Made by a program: the position numbers and the translations under genes. From the NCBI GenBank assembly GCA_903832295.1, contig CAILAZ010000219.1, positions 1-54,868 of the forward strand: a stretch of DNA of 54,868 nt. The letters are read 5' to 3'. This document shows, piece by piece, positions 7,190 to 16,027 of this stretch. Source of the DNA: an uncultured Acidobacteriota bacterium (GTDB lineage: Bacteria > Acidobacteriota > Terriglobia > Terriglobales > Acidobacteriaceae). The notes below the pieces were generated by a model, which worked only from the letters and a program-made list of their open reading frames with translations, did not search any database and was not told where the DNA came from. How positions within the stretch are numbered: the first letter of the stretch is position 1; each line of letters begins with the position of its first letter.

Positions 7190-9682
7190 ATGAGCGTGCG
7201 GAGAAGATTACGGTGGATGGCCGCGGCGGGGGCGCTGGTGCTGAGCACGGCAGCGGCACAGGCCCAGCAACTGGATGCGCTGACGCTGTGGCAGGAGCCA
7301 GTGCTTCAACTCCCGGGAAAGACTTCGCCTCCTCCGACGCGGCAGGCCAAGGACGCGGTGGAGCGCAACGGGCCGGTGGCAGTGCTGTTCCGAGCATTGA
7401 GGAGCGTGGGACTGGATGAGAAGAAGGTGTTCCATGTGCGGGAGGCGGTGCTGGACAGGGGCGAACTTCATCTGTACCTGACGGACGGAACGATTGGGTT
7501 TACCCAGGATGTGCAGGGACGGGTGACAGGCGCGTTTTTTGCGGGCGAGGGCGAGGTGCTGATGCGTCCTCCGGATTTGACGGAGCACGCGGCGCTGGGA
7601 TTGTTCTCAGGACTGGGAGTGCTGGACGAGCATTTTACGGCGGCATACCTGCGCTTTAACGGCGACCTGGCAGGAGAGCTGAAGCCTTATCTGCGCGAAG
7701 GAGAAGACGAGGGAGAGTTCATTCGGACGAATGCGGCGACGGCGCGGAACCTGGCGGACCTGGACGCACTGCGGTTGCTGGAGAGCTTTACAGAAGATGG
7801 GGAGCTGGCGAGAGACGATCACTTTCTGCATGCGAGGCTGGCTACACGACTGGGAAGCCTGGATGTGTATGACGACTCGCGGGCGGAAGATCAATTCAAG
7901 GTGGCGTGTCTGAGCCACTCCGGGGAGACGCCGTATTTCGATGTGTGGATGGCGTTTCCGGGAAAGGAGGCGAAGGCGCTGGGAGAGCGTCGTGTGATTG
8001 AGCCGGCGCGGTCGGCTTCGGCGGTGCCGGTGGAGCGGTTCAGGATTGATACGAGGCTCTCGCCTCCGGAGTCGCTGGAGGCAACGGCGGAGCTGGAGGT
8101 GGAGGTGCGGAACGGCGGGCAGCGGATTCTGACGTTTGAACTCTCACGCTGGCTGCAGGTGAGCGCGGTGCAGGTGGATGGAGTGGATGCAGAGTTCCTG
8201 CAGAATGAGGCGCTGAAAGGAAGCGAACTGGCGAGGATTGGCAATGACCTGGTGACCGTTGTGATGCCGGCGGCGCTGCGTGCGGGCGAACACCACCGGT
8301 TACGTTTTGAGTACGCAGGAGCGGTGATGCAGCAGGCGGCACCAGGACTGCTGTACGTGGGCGCCAGGGGAACCTGGTATCCGAACCGCGGGATGCAGAT
8401 GAGCCGCTACGAGCTGCGGTTCCGATGGCCAAAGGAATGGACGCTGGTGGCGACGGGACGGCGAACGGCGGCGGGCGGGGATGGGATCGAGGAGACGGGC
8501 GAGTGGAGTTCGGAACAGAAGATTCCAGTGGCGGGCTTTAATCTTGGGAAGTTTGTGAAGGCAACGGCCCAGGCCGATGGGATCGAGGTGGCGAGCTATT
8601 CGGCTGGGGTGGTTGAAGAGTCGCTGGCGGGACCGGCAGCGGTGACGGCCGAGGAGGCGGCGGGAAGAAATGCGGCGATCGCAAGGCGGTCCGCAGAGGC
8701 GATTCGACAGTATGAGCAGTGGTTTGGCCCATATCCGTATAAGAATCTGGCGCTGACACAGATGCCGGGACCCGTTTCACAGGGGTGGCCGTCGCTGGTG
8801 TACCTGAGCAGCTTTGCGTACTTGAGCGACGAAGAGCGGAGGGCGCTGCACTTGAACCGGCTGGCGAATCTGGTGTACGGCGAATTTGTGCAGGACCACG
8901 AAACGGCTCACCAGTGGTGGGGCGACCGCGTGGGCTGGAAGGACTACCGGGACCAATGGCTGATGGAAGCCCTGGCAAATTTCAGCGCACTGCTGATTAT
9001 GGAAGAGAAACATCCGGCTGAGGCTCGCGAACTGCTGGAGCAGTACCGGCAGGAGTTGCTGGTGAAGAACGCGGCGGGCAAACGTTTTGCGGACGCGGGA
9101 CCCGTGACGCTGGGATATCGGCTGTCTTCGTCGGTGTTTCCGAATGCGTATATTCCAGTGACCTACGGGCGGGGGCTGTGGTTGTTGGTGATGCTGCGCG
9201 ACTACTTCGCGGATTACGAGCGGGCGGAGACTCCGACGGAAGCGGGCGGAAAAGGGCGCTTTGTAGCGGCTCTGCGAGAGTTTGTGACGCGCTATGACAG
9301 GAGCACGGCGACGACGGACGACCTGCGCAGAGTGCTGGAAGAATTTTTGCCGGCAAAGGCGAAGTACGAGGGGGCGCGCAGCCTGGGATGGTTCTTCGAC
9401 GAATGGGTGCGCGGAAGCTCGGTGCCACGGATCACGCTGAAGCAGGTTGTGTTCAAGAAGCGCGGGGAGACGACGGTGGCGAGCTTCGACCTGCAACAAC
9501 AAGAGTGCGCGGAGTCGCTGATAACCTCGGTGCCGGTGTATGCCGAGATGGAGGGCGGTGAGCGAAAGTGGCTGCAAAGAGTGTTCGCCGATGGACATGA
9601 ATCACACTTTGAGGTGAAAGTTCCGGCGGGAACCCGGGGAGTGATCATCGATCCGGAAAAGAAGGTGCTGCGGCTATATTGA
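7190..9682 (+). CDS. M1 family zinc metallopeptidase (aminopeptidase)
   Basis: An 830-residue secreted M1-family peptidase that removes N-terminal residues from peptides. The N-terminus is a signal peptide (RRRLRWMAAAGALVLSTAAAQA). The catalytic zinc site is intact: HETAH at 570-574 and a third ligand Glu at 593 in WLMEALANF, giving the HExxH-x18-E spacing. The usual substrate-binding GAMEN is not recognisable; the corresponding stretch reads QMPGPVSQGWPSLVYLSS. A proton-donor Tyr is likely in PVTYGRGLWLL. The N-terminal ~300 residues form an extra domain before the M1 beta saddle (RIDTRLSPPESLEATAELEV). The start has a GGGGGAACG ribosome binding site. The absent GAMEN suggests altered specificity. 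Confidence 0.9.
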   Translation: MSVRRRLRWMAAAGALVLSTAAAQAQQLDALTLWQEPVLQLPGKTSPPPTRQAKDAVERNGPVAVLFRALRSVGLDEKKVFHVREAVLDRGELHLYLTDGTIGFTQDVQGRVTGAFFAGEGEVLMRPPDLTEHAALGLFSGLGVLDEHFTAAYLRFNGDLAGELKPYLREGEDEGEFIRTNAATARNLADLDALRLLESFTEDGELARDDHFLHARLATRLGSLDVYDDSRAEDQFKVACLSHSGETPYFDVWMAFPGKEAKALGERRVIEPARSASAVPVERFRIDTRLSPPESLEATAELEVEVRNGGQRILTFELSRWLQVSAVQVDGVDAEFLQNEALKGSELARIGNDLVTVVMPAALRAGEHHRLRFEYAGAVMQQAAPGLLYVGARGTWYPNRGMQMSRYELRFRWPKEWTLVATGRRTAAGGDGIEETGEWSSEQKIPVAGFNLGKFVKATAQADGIEVASYSAGVVEESLAGPAAVTAEEAAGRNAAIARRSAEAIRQYEQWFGPYPYKNLALTQMPGPVSQGWPSLVYLSSFAYLSDEERRALHLNRLANLVYGEFVQDHETAHQWWGDRVGWKDYRDQWLMEALANFSALLIMEEKHPAEARELLEQYRQELLVKNAAGKRFADAGPVTLGYRLSSSVFPNAYIPVTYGRGLWLLVMLRDYFADYERAETPTEAGGKGRFVAALREFVTRYDRSTATTDDLRRVLEEFLPAKAKYEGARSLGWFFDEWVRGSSVPRITLKQVVFKKRGETTVASFDLQQQECAESLITSVPVYAEMEGGERKWLQRVFADGHESHFEVKVPAGTRGVIIDPEKKVLRLY

Positions 9683-9736
9683 AAAAGATTTCACGAAGAA
9701 GTTTGCGGTAGAGAGGCGAAAAAGAGAGGGTTCAGA

Positions 9737-9742
9737 TATAAT
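9737..9742 (+). promoter_or_regulatory. Probable -10 box of the tRNA-Ser promoter
   Basis: A perfect TATAAT lies 17 bases before the first base of tRNA-Ser. No matching consensus -35 box is seen at the usual distance, so the promoter assignment rests on the -10 box and its position. Confidence 0.5.
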
Positions 9743-9759
9743 CCAGAAAGCCGAAGTGC

Positions 9760-9852
<93 letters not shown>

Positions 9853-9889
9853 GTAGCTTCTAAGTTATTGAATTAAAAGAATCTAATTG

Positions 9890-9920
9890 ATCGGCAGCAG
9901 ACCTGCCGATTTTCTGTTTT
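9890..9920 (+). terminator. Intrinsic terminator of tRNA-Ser
   Basis: A perfect 8-bp stem (ATCGGCAG at 9890-9897 with CTGCCGAT at 9903-9910), a CAGAC loop and a T-rich tail (TTTCTGTTTT). Confidence 0.88.
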
Positions 9921-9938
9921 CAGCCTCCAGTTGCAGAT

Positions 9939-10003
9939 TGGTCTGCTAACCGTTGTACGGTCAAAGGCTGTGCCGTGGGTTCGGATCCCACTATCGGGAG
10001 CCA
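9939..10003 (+). pseudogene. Decayed 3' half-copy of tRNA-Ser
   Basis: This stretch matches the tRNA-Ser gene from the anticodon stem to the CCA end. The anticodon loop (CTGCTAA), a 17-base exact match through the variable arm (ACCGTTGTACGGTCAAA), a mutated T-arm (GGGTTCGGATCCCA) and a terminal CCA are all visible. The 5' half (acceptor strand and D-arm) is absent and the 3' acceptor strand is changed, so it cannot fold as a tRNA. A 3' tRNA fragment is what site-specific integration leaves as an att site; a decayed tandem tRNA copy is the alternative. Confidence 0.75.
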
Positions 10004-10232
10004 GTGCCGAGACGCATGTGTCGGCAGGAGCCAATCAGTTCCAACCAATTCCAGTGGAGCCAAATAACATCGCAAGACCGTTCAGGCCGAGCAGAACTCC
10101 GACTGAATCTGGAACCCACCATTCACTCGGGTGCCGCAAGCGCGGAGTCTTCAATTTGAGCGGGGTGGGTTGCTCCTTTCTTAACCGAGACCTTTCTATT
10201 CCAAACCGGTTCAGCCAGATCGCTTTTAAGCC
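10004..10232. other. Intergenic region after the tRNA remnant
   Basis: No integrase or other gene is recognised. A weak hairpin (TGCCGA ... TCGGCA) at about 10005-10026 follows the tRNA-like fragment. The plus-strand frame here runs into the opposite-strand propeller gene and has no family features. Confidence 0.4.
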
Positions 10233-12812
10233 TCACTTCAGTCCGTACACATCCAGTTCTCCGCGTGGGTTTGCGGTGGTCAGCGGATCATGGCCGGTAC
10301 CGATGAAGACCTTGCCGTTTGCGACGATTGGCGAGGTGAACTTGATGCCCAGTCCAGCGCTGTCGGCGGCATTCTGCTTGCTGTTGTAGATTTCCTGCGT
10401 CATATCAGCGGCGTTGTAGGCACGCAGCACCGCCGCGGTATCCGCCGCGGCATTGGCATTCTGCAGAGGGTTGCCGTGGTCGATGATCCACACGATTCCA
10501 TTCGCCGTGCCGTTGGCGGAGATGAAGGGCGTGGTTCCATAGCTGCCAGGAGCGATGCTATCCGGCGTCACGGAGCCGTAGGAGAGCTGACCGTTGAAGG
10601 GGAAGCGCCGCACAGGGCCCCGGACGCTGTTGTTTGACGGCGTCACCCCGAGATAGGCCGCTCCGTTGAAGAAAGCCGCAGTACCGTAAATCTGGTAGCC
10701 AGTGACCTGGCTGGTCTGCACGCTGCCCGTGTTGGTGGTGCACGAGGTGGTGTAGGCAGCTGAGATGTCCTGCTCGAAAAACAGGGTTTGCACGGCTCCG
10801 GCGTCGTTGGCTTGCTCGCCGCCGAGGGCATCGATGTTCACGAGGTAGAGTTTGCCGGTCTTGCCGCCTACCAGCGCCCGTGAAGCACCAGGGATCAACA
10901 GGAGGCCTCCGGCGGAAAGGTCGGCATCGCGGCATTGCAGGAAGGACCAGTCGTGCGGCGTGAAGTGATCGAGCAACTTCAGTTGGGCGTTGAACTTCAG
11001 CACGGAGTCGGCCCAGGCCGTGCTGTCGTTATAAGGACCATTGCCGGTAGTGATGTAGATGCTGCCGTTGCTGTCTGCCGCAGGGCCGCCGCCACCCATC
11101 CAGATGCCACCGGCGCCGCCATAGGTGCCGTAACCGTTGGTATCAGGACTGGAATTGAAGACCCCGGTCTGCGCCAGGCTGCCAGCATCGTAGGAGACGA
11201 GCCACCCGCTGTGGCATCCGGAGAAGCCGGCAAACACCGTGTTCTCTGCCAGCAGCAGCGCGGCGCGCTGCACGCACGATGTGGTGAGATGAACCACGCC
11301 ATTCACCGCGTCTGAGTTTGTGCCCGGCACGGAGGCCGAGATTACGACGGGGCCGCCGAATTTTTCGGCACCGGTCGTGATGTCGAGCGCGTGCAGGCGG
11401 AAGAATGAACTCGAACTCGTCTTCTGCGCGGAGACCACGTACATCGTCCCGCTCGAAGCGTCGATCACCGGAGTCGATGTGATGCCCTGGAAGGGCTGCA
11501 CTGTGCCCGTAGCAGGTGACTCTCCGGATTCGAGCAGCGAGCGCTGCCAGAGAGGCGCGCCGGTGCCGTAGCTGTCTGCGTCAAAGGCGTACACGCTCGC
11601 CCGTTCCGTAGCGACGAATACGACGTTGTGCTTTGCCCCGCCAACGGTAAGGCCGGAGACATAAAGCGGCTGGGCGTAGAGGTATCCGTCCACAAGATAG
11701 GAAAAGAGCTTGCCAAAGCTGCCGGCCTTGACATTGCTCAGCGTGAGGTTTGTCTCATTCGGATTGAGCCCGGTTCGCTCGTTGTCATAGTGCCAGGTGA
11801 GCACATTGGCGGATCCGGTGCTGCCTCCGCCGCCGCCAGAACTGGCAACGGTGAAGGTTTCACTCTTCTTAATCCAGGCGCCGTCATAGAACTGTACCGT
11901 GAGTTGATGCGTTCCGCTGGCTATTGCCACCTGCGTGTTCACTGAAGCTGCAGTGGTCTGGTACTGGAGCACGCTGTCCACGTAAACCAGCGTTTTGGTG
12001 ATTGGAGTGGTGGAAGTTCCAACGGCGGTAATCTGCACAGGGCTACCCACGGAAGTTCCGCTGGCCGGACTACAGATGGTCACCGATGGTGCGTTCCCGG
12101 TGGGCGAGCAACTTCCACCACCGGCGCTTACGGTCACAATCGCAGAGTCGCTCTTGGTAGTGTCGGCCACGCTGGTGGCGAGCACGGTGTGGGTCCCACT
12201 CGTCTGCGGGGCAGTGTACAGGCCTGTGTTGGAGATGGTGCCTGTCGCGGAACTGCCGCCGACCGTACCATCCACCGACCAAGTGACCGCAGTGTTGGAC
12301 GTGTTCAGCACAGTGGCGGTGAACTGCTGGCTCGCGCCGGGCGACAGGGTGGCTGAGGCTGGGTTGACGGCCACCGACACTGGCCCCGAGCCTGTGCCGG
12401 AGACTGTGATAATCGAGGTGCTCTTAAAGACCGCGCCCGTGCTGTCCCAGGCGTTGACGGTGATGTTGTGCGAACCGCCGGAGAGGGTGAGCGAAGTGCT
12501 GAGCTGATTTGTGCTCACCTTGTACACGGCTTTGTTGTCCAAGTACAAAATCATTGCTGTTACCGGATGCGCGTTGTCCGTGGTGCCGGCAGTGACCGTG
12601 ACGGGAGAGGTGACGGTAGCCCCGTTGACGGGGGTGCAGATAGTCACGGAGGGTGAGACGGTGCTCAACGTGCAGGGTGCACCCATGGCCGCCGTGGGCA
12701 GCAGCAGGGCAAAGAGCAGAAACGCAAGCATGAGTTCGAGGTGGTTTATCCGAGGGAATCCAAACTGATGTTCTGGAGAGCGAGGTGCAAAAAACGAAGG
12801 GGCCCGATTCAT
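10233..12812 (-). CDS. Secreted Ig-like and PQQ-like beta-propeller protein
   Basis: An ~859-residue exported protein. The start at 12812 is chosen because an AGGA lies seven bases before it; a hydrophobic export segment (LELMLAFLLFALLLPTAAMG) follows at ~28-47. Three Ig-like beta-sandwich modules come next: TPVNGATVTSPVTVTAGT, a Big2-like module (VNPASATLSPGASQQFTATV, ITVSAG) and SPASGTSVGSPVQIT. A Gly/Ser linker leads to a ~500-residue propeller of the pyrroloquinoline-quinone-like fold (NVLTWHYDNERTGLNPNET, SYLVDGYLYAQPLYVSGL, VVFVATERASVYAFDAD, PVIDASSGTMYVVSAQ). No catalytic or haem motif is visible, so it may bind surfaces or glycans instead of oxidising alcohols. Such proteins are frequent in Acidobacteriota; the role is unknown. 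Confidence 0.85.
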   Translation of the reverse strand: MNRAPSFFAPRSPEHQFGFPRINHLELMLAFLLFALLLPTAAMGAPCTLSTVSPSVTICTPVNGATVTSPVTVTAGTTDNAHPVTAMILYLDNKAVYKVSTNQLSTSLTLSGGSHNITVNAWDSTGAVFKSTSIITVSGTGSGPVSVAVNPASATLSPGASQQFTATVLNTSNTAVTWSVDGTVGGSSATGTISNTGLYTAPQTSGTHTVLATSVADTTKSDSAIVTVSAGGGSCSPTGNAPSVTICSPASGTSVGSPVQITAVGTSTTPITKTLVYVDSVLQYQTTAASVNTQVAIASGTHQLTVQFYDGAWIKKSETFTVASSGGGGGSTGSANVLTWHYDNERTGLNPNETNLTLSNVKAGSFGKLFSYLVDGYLYAQPLYVSGLTVGGAKHNVVFVATERASVYAFDADSYGTGAPLWQRSLLESGESPATGTVQPFQGITSTPVIDASSGTMYVVSAQKTSSSSFFRLHALDITTGAEKFGGPVVISASVPGTNSDAVNGVVHLTTSCVQRAALLLAENTVFAGFSGCHSGWLVSYDAGSLAQTGVFNSSPDTNGYGTYGGAGGIWMGGGGPAADSNGSIYITTGNGPYNDSTAWADSVLKFNAQLKLLDHFTPHDWSFLQCRDADLSAGGLLLIPGASRALVGGKTGKLYLVNIDALGGEQANDAGAVQTLFFEQDISAAYTTSCTTNTGSVQTSQVTGYQIYGTAAFFNGAAYLGVTPSNNSVRGPVRRFPFNGQLSYGSVTPDSIAPGSYGTTPFISANGTANGIVWIIDHGNPLQNANAAADTAAVLRAYNAADMTQEIYNSKQNAADSAGLGIKFTSPIVANGKVFIGTGHDPLTTANPRGELDVYGLK

Positions 12813-12998
12813 CACAAGATCCTGTTCCGGCATTCTGTCGAACAAAGAGATGCGTTGCGCACTGGACAGGAGGCCACGCCAGAGTAAATCAGATCATGCG
12901 GATTTCTTCTTTCAACATCTCTGCGTTCTTCGTGGGGTGACGGAACCAAGCCCACGCGGGTGAACCCTTAGAAGAATGCACGTGGCGTTCTGCCGGGA

Positions 12999-13013
12999 TG
13001 CACGTTGCGTGCA
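12999..13013. promoter_or_regulatory. Inverted repeat upstream of the propeller gene
   Basis: TGCACG (12999-13004) and CGTGCA (13008-13013) flank TTG. Similar ATGCACGTnGCG sequences start at 12976 and 12998, with a looser copy at 13013. The location, ~190 bases before the propeller gene, is compatible with a regulator binding region. Confidence 0.3.
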
Positions 13014-13131
13014 TGCAGGTTGCCACGCGCAATCGCTGTTGGATTTGACTACGTTCGCTCGTGGAAATCGGGTTCAAGAATCTAATGCATGGAAGATTTG
13101 TGCATATACCCCAATCCTCGTGTAGGCGGTA

Positions 13132-13638
13132 TCAGCGTGATTGAACTCCCTCGGCGTCTCCCGATGGCAGGACCTCCTCGATCACCGACCAGGGGCCACC
13201 TTGGACCACGAGATACTTCAGGTAGAGCTCGCTTGCCGGGCGATCTGTGGATTCAAGGAGGGTCCGAGCAGCTTCCTGGATACGCTCTTTTGGCAAGGCC
13301 GCAAGGTCAAAGTTTTCTTCGATCATTCCCTCGGAATGAGGAATCTCCAGCAAATCAAGGTAGCGCACAATTGTGGGGCGATGGTCGTGGAGCAGATAGT
13401 CCTGCAGGAGATTATTTGCTATTTGTTCAGGAAGAGTCAGAGTTGCCGCCGTCCAGTTGACGAGGCGTTCCAGCGGGGCACGGCGGACACTGATCTCACG
13501 AATGTTTTTCGCTTTTGCGAGAGCGGCGAAGAGGAACTGTTTCTGGTCTTTGGTTGGCTCCGCCCAAAACACTGTGCAAGCAGAGACTCTCATCTCATTA
13601 GGCAATTGTCGCCAAATACGGTTTGCGGAAAGAGGCAT
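13132..13638 (-). CDS. Hypothetical helical protein
   Basis: A 168-residue soluble protein not recognised as a known family. Its composition is balanced, with regular helical periodicity: QKQFLFAALAKAKNIREI, LERLVNWTAATLTLPEQIAN, NLLQDYLLHDHRPTIVRYLD, EENFDLAALPKERIQEAART, LKYLVVQGGPWSVIEEVLPS. It has no signal peptide or membrane helix. The real coding strand is the minus strand; the overlapping plus-strand frame is less protein-like. It is divergent from the ferredoxin-methyltransferase operon, with ~130 bases between starts, so shared regulation is possible. A second start (MRVSACT) 45 bases downstream is an alternative. Confidence 0.62.
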   Translation of the reverse strand: MPLSANRIWRQLPNEMRVSACTVFWAEPTKDQKQFLFAALAKAKNIREISVRRAPLERLVNWTAATLTLPEQIANNLLQDYLLHDHRPTIVRYLDLLEIPHSEGMIEENFDLAALPKERIQEAARTLLESTDRPASELYLKYLVVQGGPWSVIEEVLPSGDAEGVQSR

Positions 13639-13766
13639 CAGCGGGTCTCACTTATCGTCAGTCTCAAGTTCTCCCTACGATCATAACGGCTGCCGGAAAC
13701 AATGTCTTGGTTGGATGTCCCGGTACAGTTTGGGAGTTAATATGGGACATCGAATGGAGGTTGCAA

Positions 13767-15143
13767 ATGGGACCTTTTCGCTTTCACATCCTGGTTTGCA
13801 CGCAGCAAAAACCAGAGGGCGTGACATCTTGTATGGCAAACGGTGCAGGAACGGTGTTTGATTCGATGGAGCGCGAGGTGCAGGCACTGGGTTTAAGCGG
13901 GGAGGTGCAGGTCACCAGTTCCGGATGTCTGGGGCTTTGCGGTGAAGGGCCAATGGTCGTGGTGTATCCGGATGGGGTGTGGTATCGACGGGTGCAGCGC
14001 TCCGATGTTGCGGAGATTGTTGCCAGCCATCTTCGGGATGGAAGACCCGTGGATCGATTGGCATGGAAGGACGCCGCTGCCATAAGAGCCATGTCAGTTG
14101 AGCACGGAGAGCGGTTCCGCTCTGCCAGGGCCGAGCGCGAACGGACGGGCGTTCTGCCGGAACGGTTGGACCAGATGATCCGGGCGTATATGCCGAGCCG
14201 ATGTCTTCTTACGGCACTCGAGTTGGACATTTTCACAGCGGTTGGGGAGGGGGCCAGTGCCGGGCAGGTTGGAGCACTGATCAAGGCGGATGCCCGCGCG
14301 GTTGAGATGCTGCTGAACGCTTTGGTTGCGCTGGGGTTGCTGCTGAAAGAAGGCGGCGTTTACAGGAACACTGCGGAATCGGCGCGCTTCTTTGCCGAAG
14401 GCTCCCAAGACAGCCAACGCCGGGGCCTGCTGCATTCGGCCAATATCTGGCATCGCTGGAGCACGATGACGGAGGCAATACGCCGCGGCACGCGCGTGCC
14501 AATGGCGCGAGCCGATTCACCGGAGTGGACAGTGAATTTCATCGCCGCCATGCAGCGCAATGCGAAGGACCGGGCGCCTCTCGTGGTGAAGGCACTTGGT
14601 AGGGGAGGGGTTCGGCGGATTCTCGATCTGGGCGGCGGATCGGGTGCTTACTCGATTGCATTCGCGAAGGCCGATGCTGAAGTACGCTGCGAGATTCTCG
14701 ATGTTCCGGAGGTCGTCCCCCTTACCGAACGATATGTGAGCGACGCAGGAGTTGCTTCCCAAGTGAGTCTGCGAGCCGGAGACATGCTGAGGGACGACTT
14801 CGGTACGGGCTATGACCTCATCATGCTGAATGCGATCTGCCACATGTTCTCCGCGGAGCAGAATCAGGATATTTTCCGTCGTGCGCGCAAAGCCCTGGCA
14901 CCGAACGGGAGGCTGGTGGTGCAGGACTTTATATTGAACGCCGACAAGACAGGGCCTCAACAGGCGGCTCTGTTTTCTCTGAACATGCTGGTGGGCACCA
15001 ACGTTGGGGCAAGCTACAGCGAGCCCGAATATACGGAATGGATGAAGGGCGCGGGTTTCGGCGAAGTACTCCGTATCAACCTTCCCGGGCCGAGCGATCT
15101 GCTGGTGGGTGACACAGGCCCGGAAAGCACGCAGGCGAGATGA
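13767..15143 (+). CDS. [2Fe-2S] ferredoxin-like domain fused to SAM O-methyltransferase
   Basis: A 458-residue two-domain protein. Residues 1-~95 form a thioredoxin-like [2Fe-2S] ferredoxin: four Cys at 11, 22, 54 and 58 give the Cx10C ... Cx3C pattern (VCTQQKPEGVTSC and SGCLGLCGEGP). Residues ~130-230 match the winged-helix dimerisation domain of ASMT/BchU-like O-methyltransferases (YMPSRCLLTALELDIFTAVG, VEMLLNALVALGLLLKEGG). Residues ~280-440 are a Rossmann-like SAM domain with motif I DLGGGSG at 287-293 and CHMFSAEQNQDIFRRARKAL, then LAPNGRLVVQDF. The start at 13767 has GGAGG with a 6-base spacer; the longer open frame upstream is not used. The protein overlaps the NUDIX gene by ATGA. The substrate is unknown; the cluster could regulate, dock or supply electrons to the methyl-transfer reaction. 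Confidence 0.88.
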   Translation: MGPFRFHILVCTQQKPEGVTSCMANGAGTVFDSMEREVQALGLSGEVQVTSSGCLGLCGEGPMVVVYPDGVWYRRVQRSDVAEIVASHLRDGRPVDRLAWKDAAAIRAMSVEHGERFRSARAERERTGVLPERLDQMIRAYMPSRCLLTALELDIFTAVGEGASAGQVGALIKADARAVEMLLNALVALGLLLKEGGVYRNTAESARFFAEGSQDSQRRGLLHSANIWHRWSTMTEAIRRGTRVPMARADSPEWTVNFIAAMQRNAKDRAPLVVKALGRGGVRRILDLGGGSGAYSIAFAKADAEVRCEILDVPEVVPLTERYVSDAGVASQVSLRAGDMLRDDFGTGYDLIMLNAICHMFSAEQNQDIFRRARKALAPNGRLVVQDFILNADKTGPQQAALFSLNMLVGTNVGASYSEPEYTEWMKGAGFGEVLRINLPGPSDLLVGDTGPESTQAR

Positions 15144-15964
15144 TCGTGAGCGAGTTAAAGGCTGCAGTGACCGAGCCAGAAGCGGCGGTCGCGATTGTTC
15201 ATGCGCGGGGGGAGCGGGAATCGATATTGCTAATCCGGCGCTCGGAGCGGAAAGACGACCCATGGTCGGGGCACTGGTCATTCCCAGGCGGGCGGCGCGA
15301 TGCCGACGATCCAGACCTGCTGCATACAGCGCTCCGCGAACTGGAAGAAGAATGTGGAATCACGCTCGGGCGCGGAGAAATGAGCGCCGCCTTGCGGCCT
15401 GCACTGGCCAGAAGGGCTGCGGGCCCGTTCGTGTTGGTTGCTCCATTTGTGCTTGATGTGGGTGGCGAACTGCCCGCGGTCGTGGATGGGGAAGAAGCCG
15501 TCGAAGCGGTATGGATTCCACTGAGCGTGTGGCGTGATCCAGGGAAACACAGGCTGAGGGCGGTGCCGGGACTTCCTGGAAACATGCTGTTTCCGGCAGT
15601 CGATCTGAACGGAGTACCAGTCTGGGGATTCACCTACAGATTGACGATGGAATGGCTGGGTCTACCCGCAGGAGCGGGTTCGCTGGAAGAGGCAGGTTTC
15701 CAGGTGGCTTCTCGAGTTTTGGACTTTCTGGTTTCCCATGGCGTACGAGTTAAGCAGGACTGGCAGGACAGCCATATGCAAGACCCGGTTGGAGGGCAGA
15801 AGGCAAGACTGGCCCGCGTGGAAGGCATGATTCCGGTGAAGCAGCTTGTCGCCCACTTTTCAAAGCCAGGAGAACTGTTTCCGAATCTGAATATTATTGA
15901 GATCAGGCCGGACGGTGTCCGCGTGGTGGGGATGGGATTTGAGGAATACCTGATTTTGAATTAG
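15140..15964 (+). CDS. NUDIX hydrolase with C-terminal extension
   Basis: A 274-residue NUDIX-fold pyrophosphohydrolase that cleaves nucleoside diphosphates linked to another group X. The catalytic box is complete: PGGRRDADDPDLLHTALREL continuing into EEECGI, which supplies the metal-binding REUxEE glutamates. The preceding ILLIRRSERKDDPWSGHWSF and the D-containing spacing resemble CoA/ADP-ribose-type members. After the fold (to ~190) an ~80-residue C-terminal extension ends in PNLNIIEIRPDGVRVVGMGF and is not part of the usual domain. Its ATG overlaps the stop of the methyltransferase (ATGA), so translation is coupled and the two proteins are likely made in similar amounts. A role in removing or activating a nucleotide-linked intermediate of the methyltransferase is inference. 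Confidence 0.85.
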   Translation: MIVSELKAAVTEPEAAVAIVHARGERESILLIRRSERKDDPWSGHWSFPGGRRDADDPDLLHTALRELEEECGITLGRGEMSAALRPALARRAAGPFVLVAPFVLDVGGELPAVVDGEEAVEAVWIPLSVWRDPGKHRLRAVPGLPGNMLFPAVDLNGVPVWGFTYRLTMEWLGLPAGAGSLEEAGFQVASRVLDFLVSHGVRVKQDWQDSHMQDPVGGQKARLARVEGMIPVKQLVAHFSKPGELFPNLNIIEIRPDGVRVVGMGFEEYLILN

Positions 15965-16027
15965 GCGAGAGTCCCGCTTCGGAGTGCGCGAACGAAATTT
16001 TGGAGCGAGACGGTTACGAGAGAATCC

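Noticed and set aside
9931-10389. Plus-strand frame after tRNA-Ser
   Set aside because: It starts in the tRNA remnant and overlaps the 3' end of the propeller gene; no family features.
13141-13686. Plus-strand frame opposite the helical hypothetical protein
   Set aside because: Its composition is less protein-like than the minus-strand frame, and it runs into the promoter region of the next operon.
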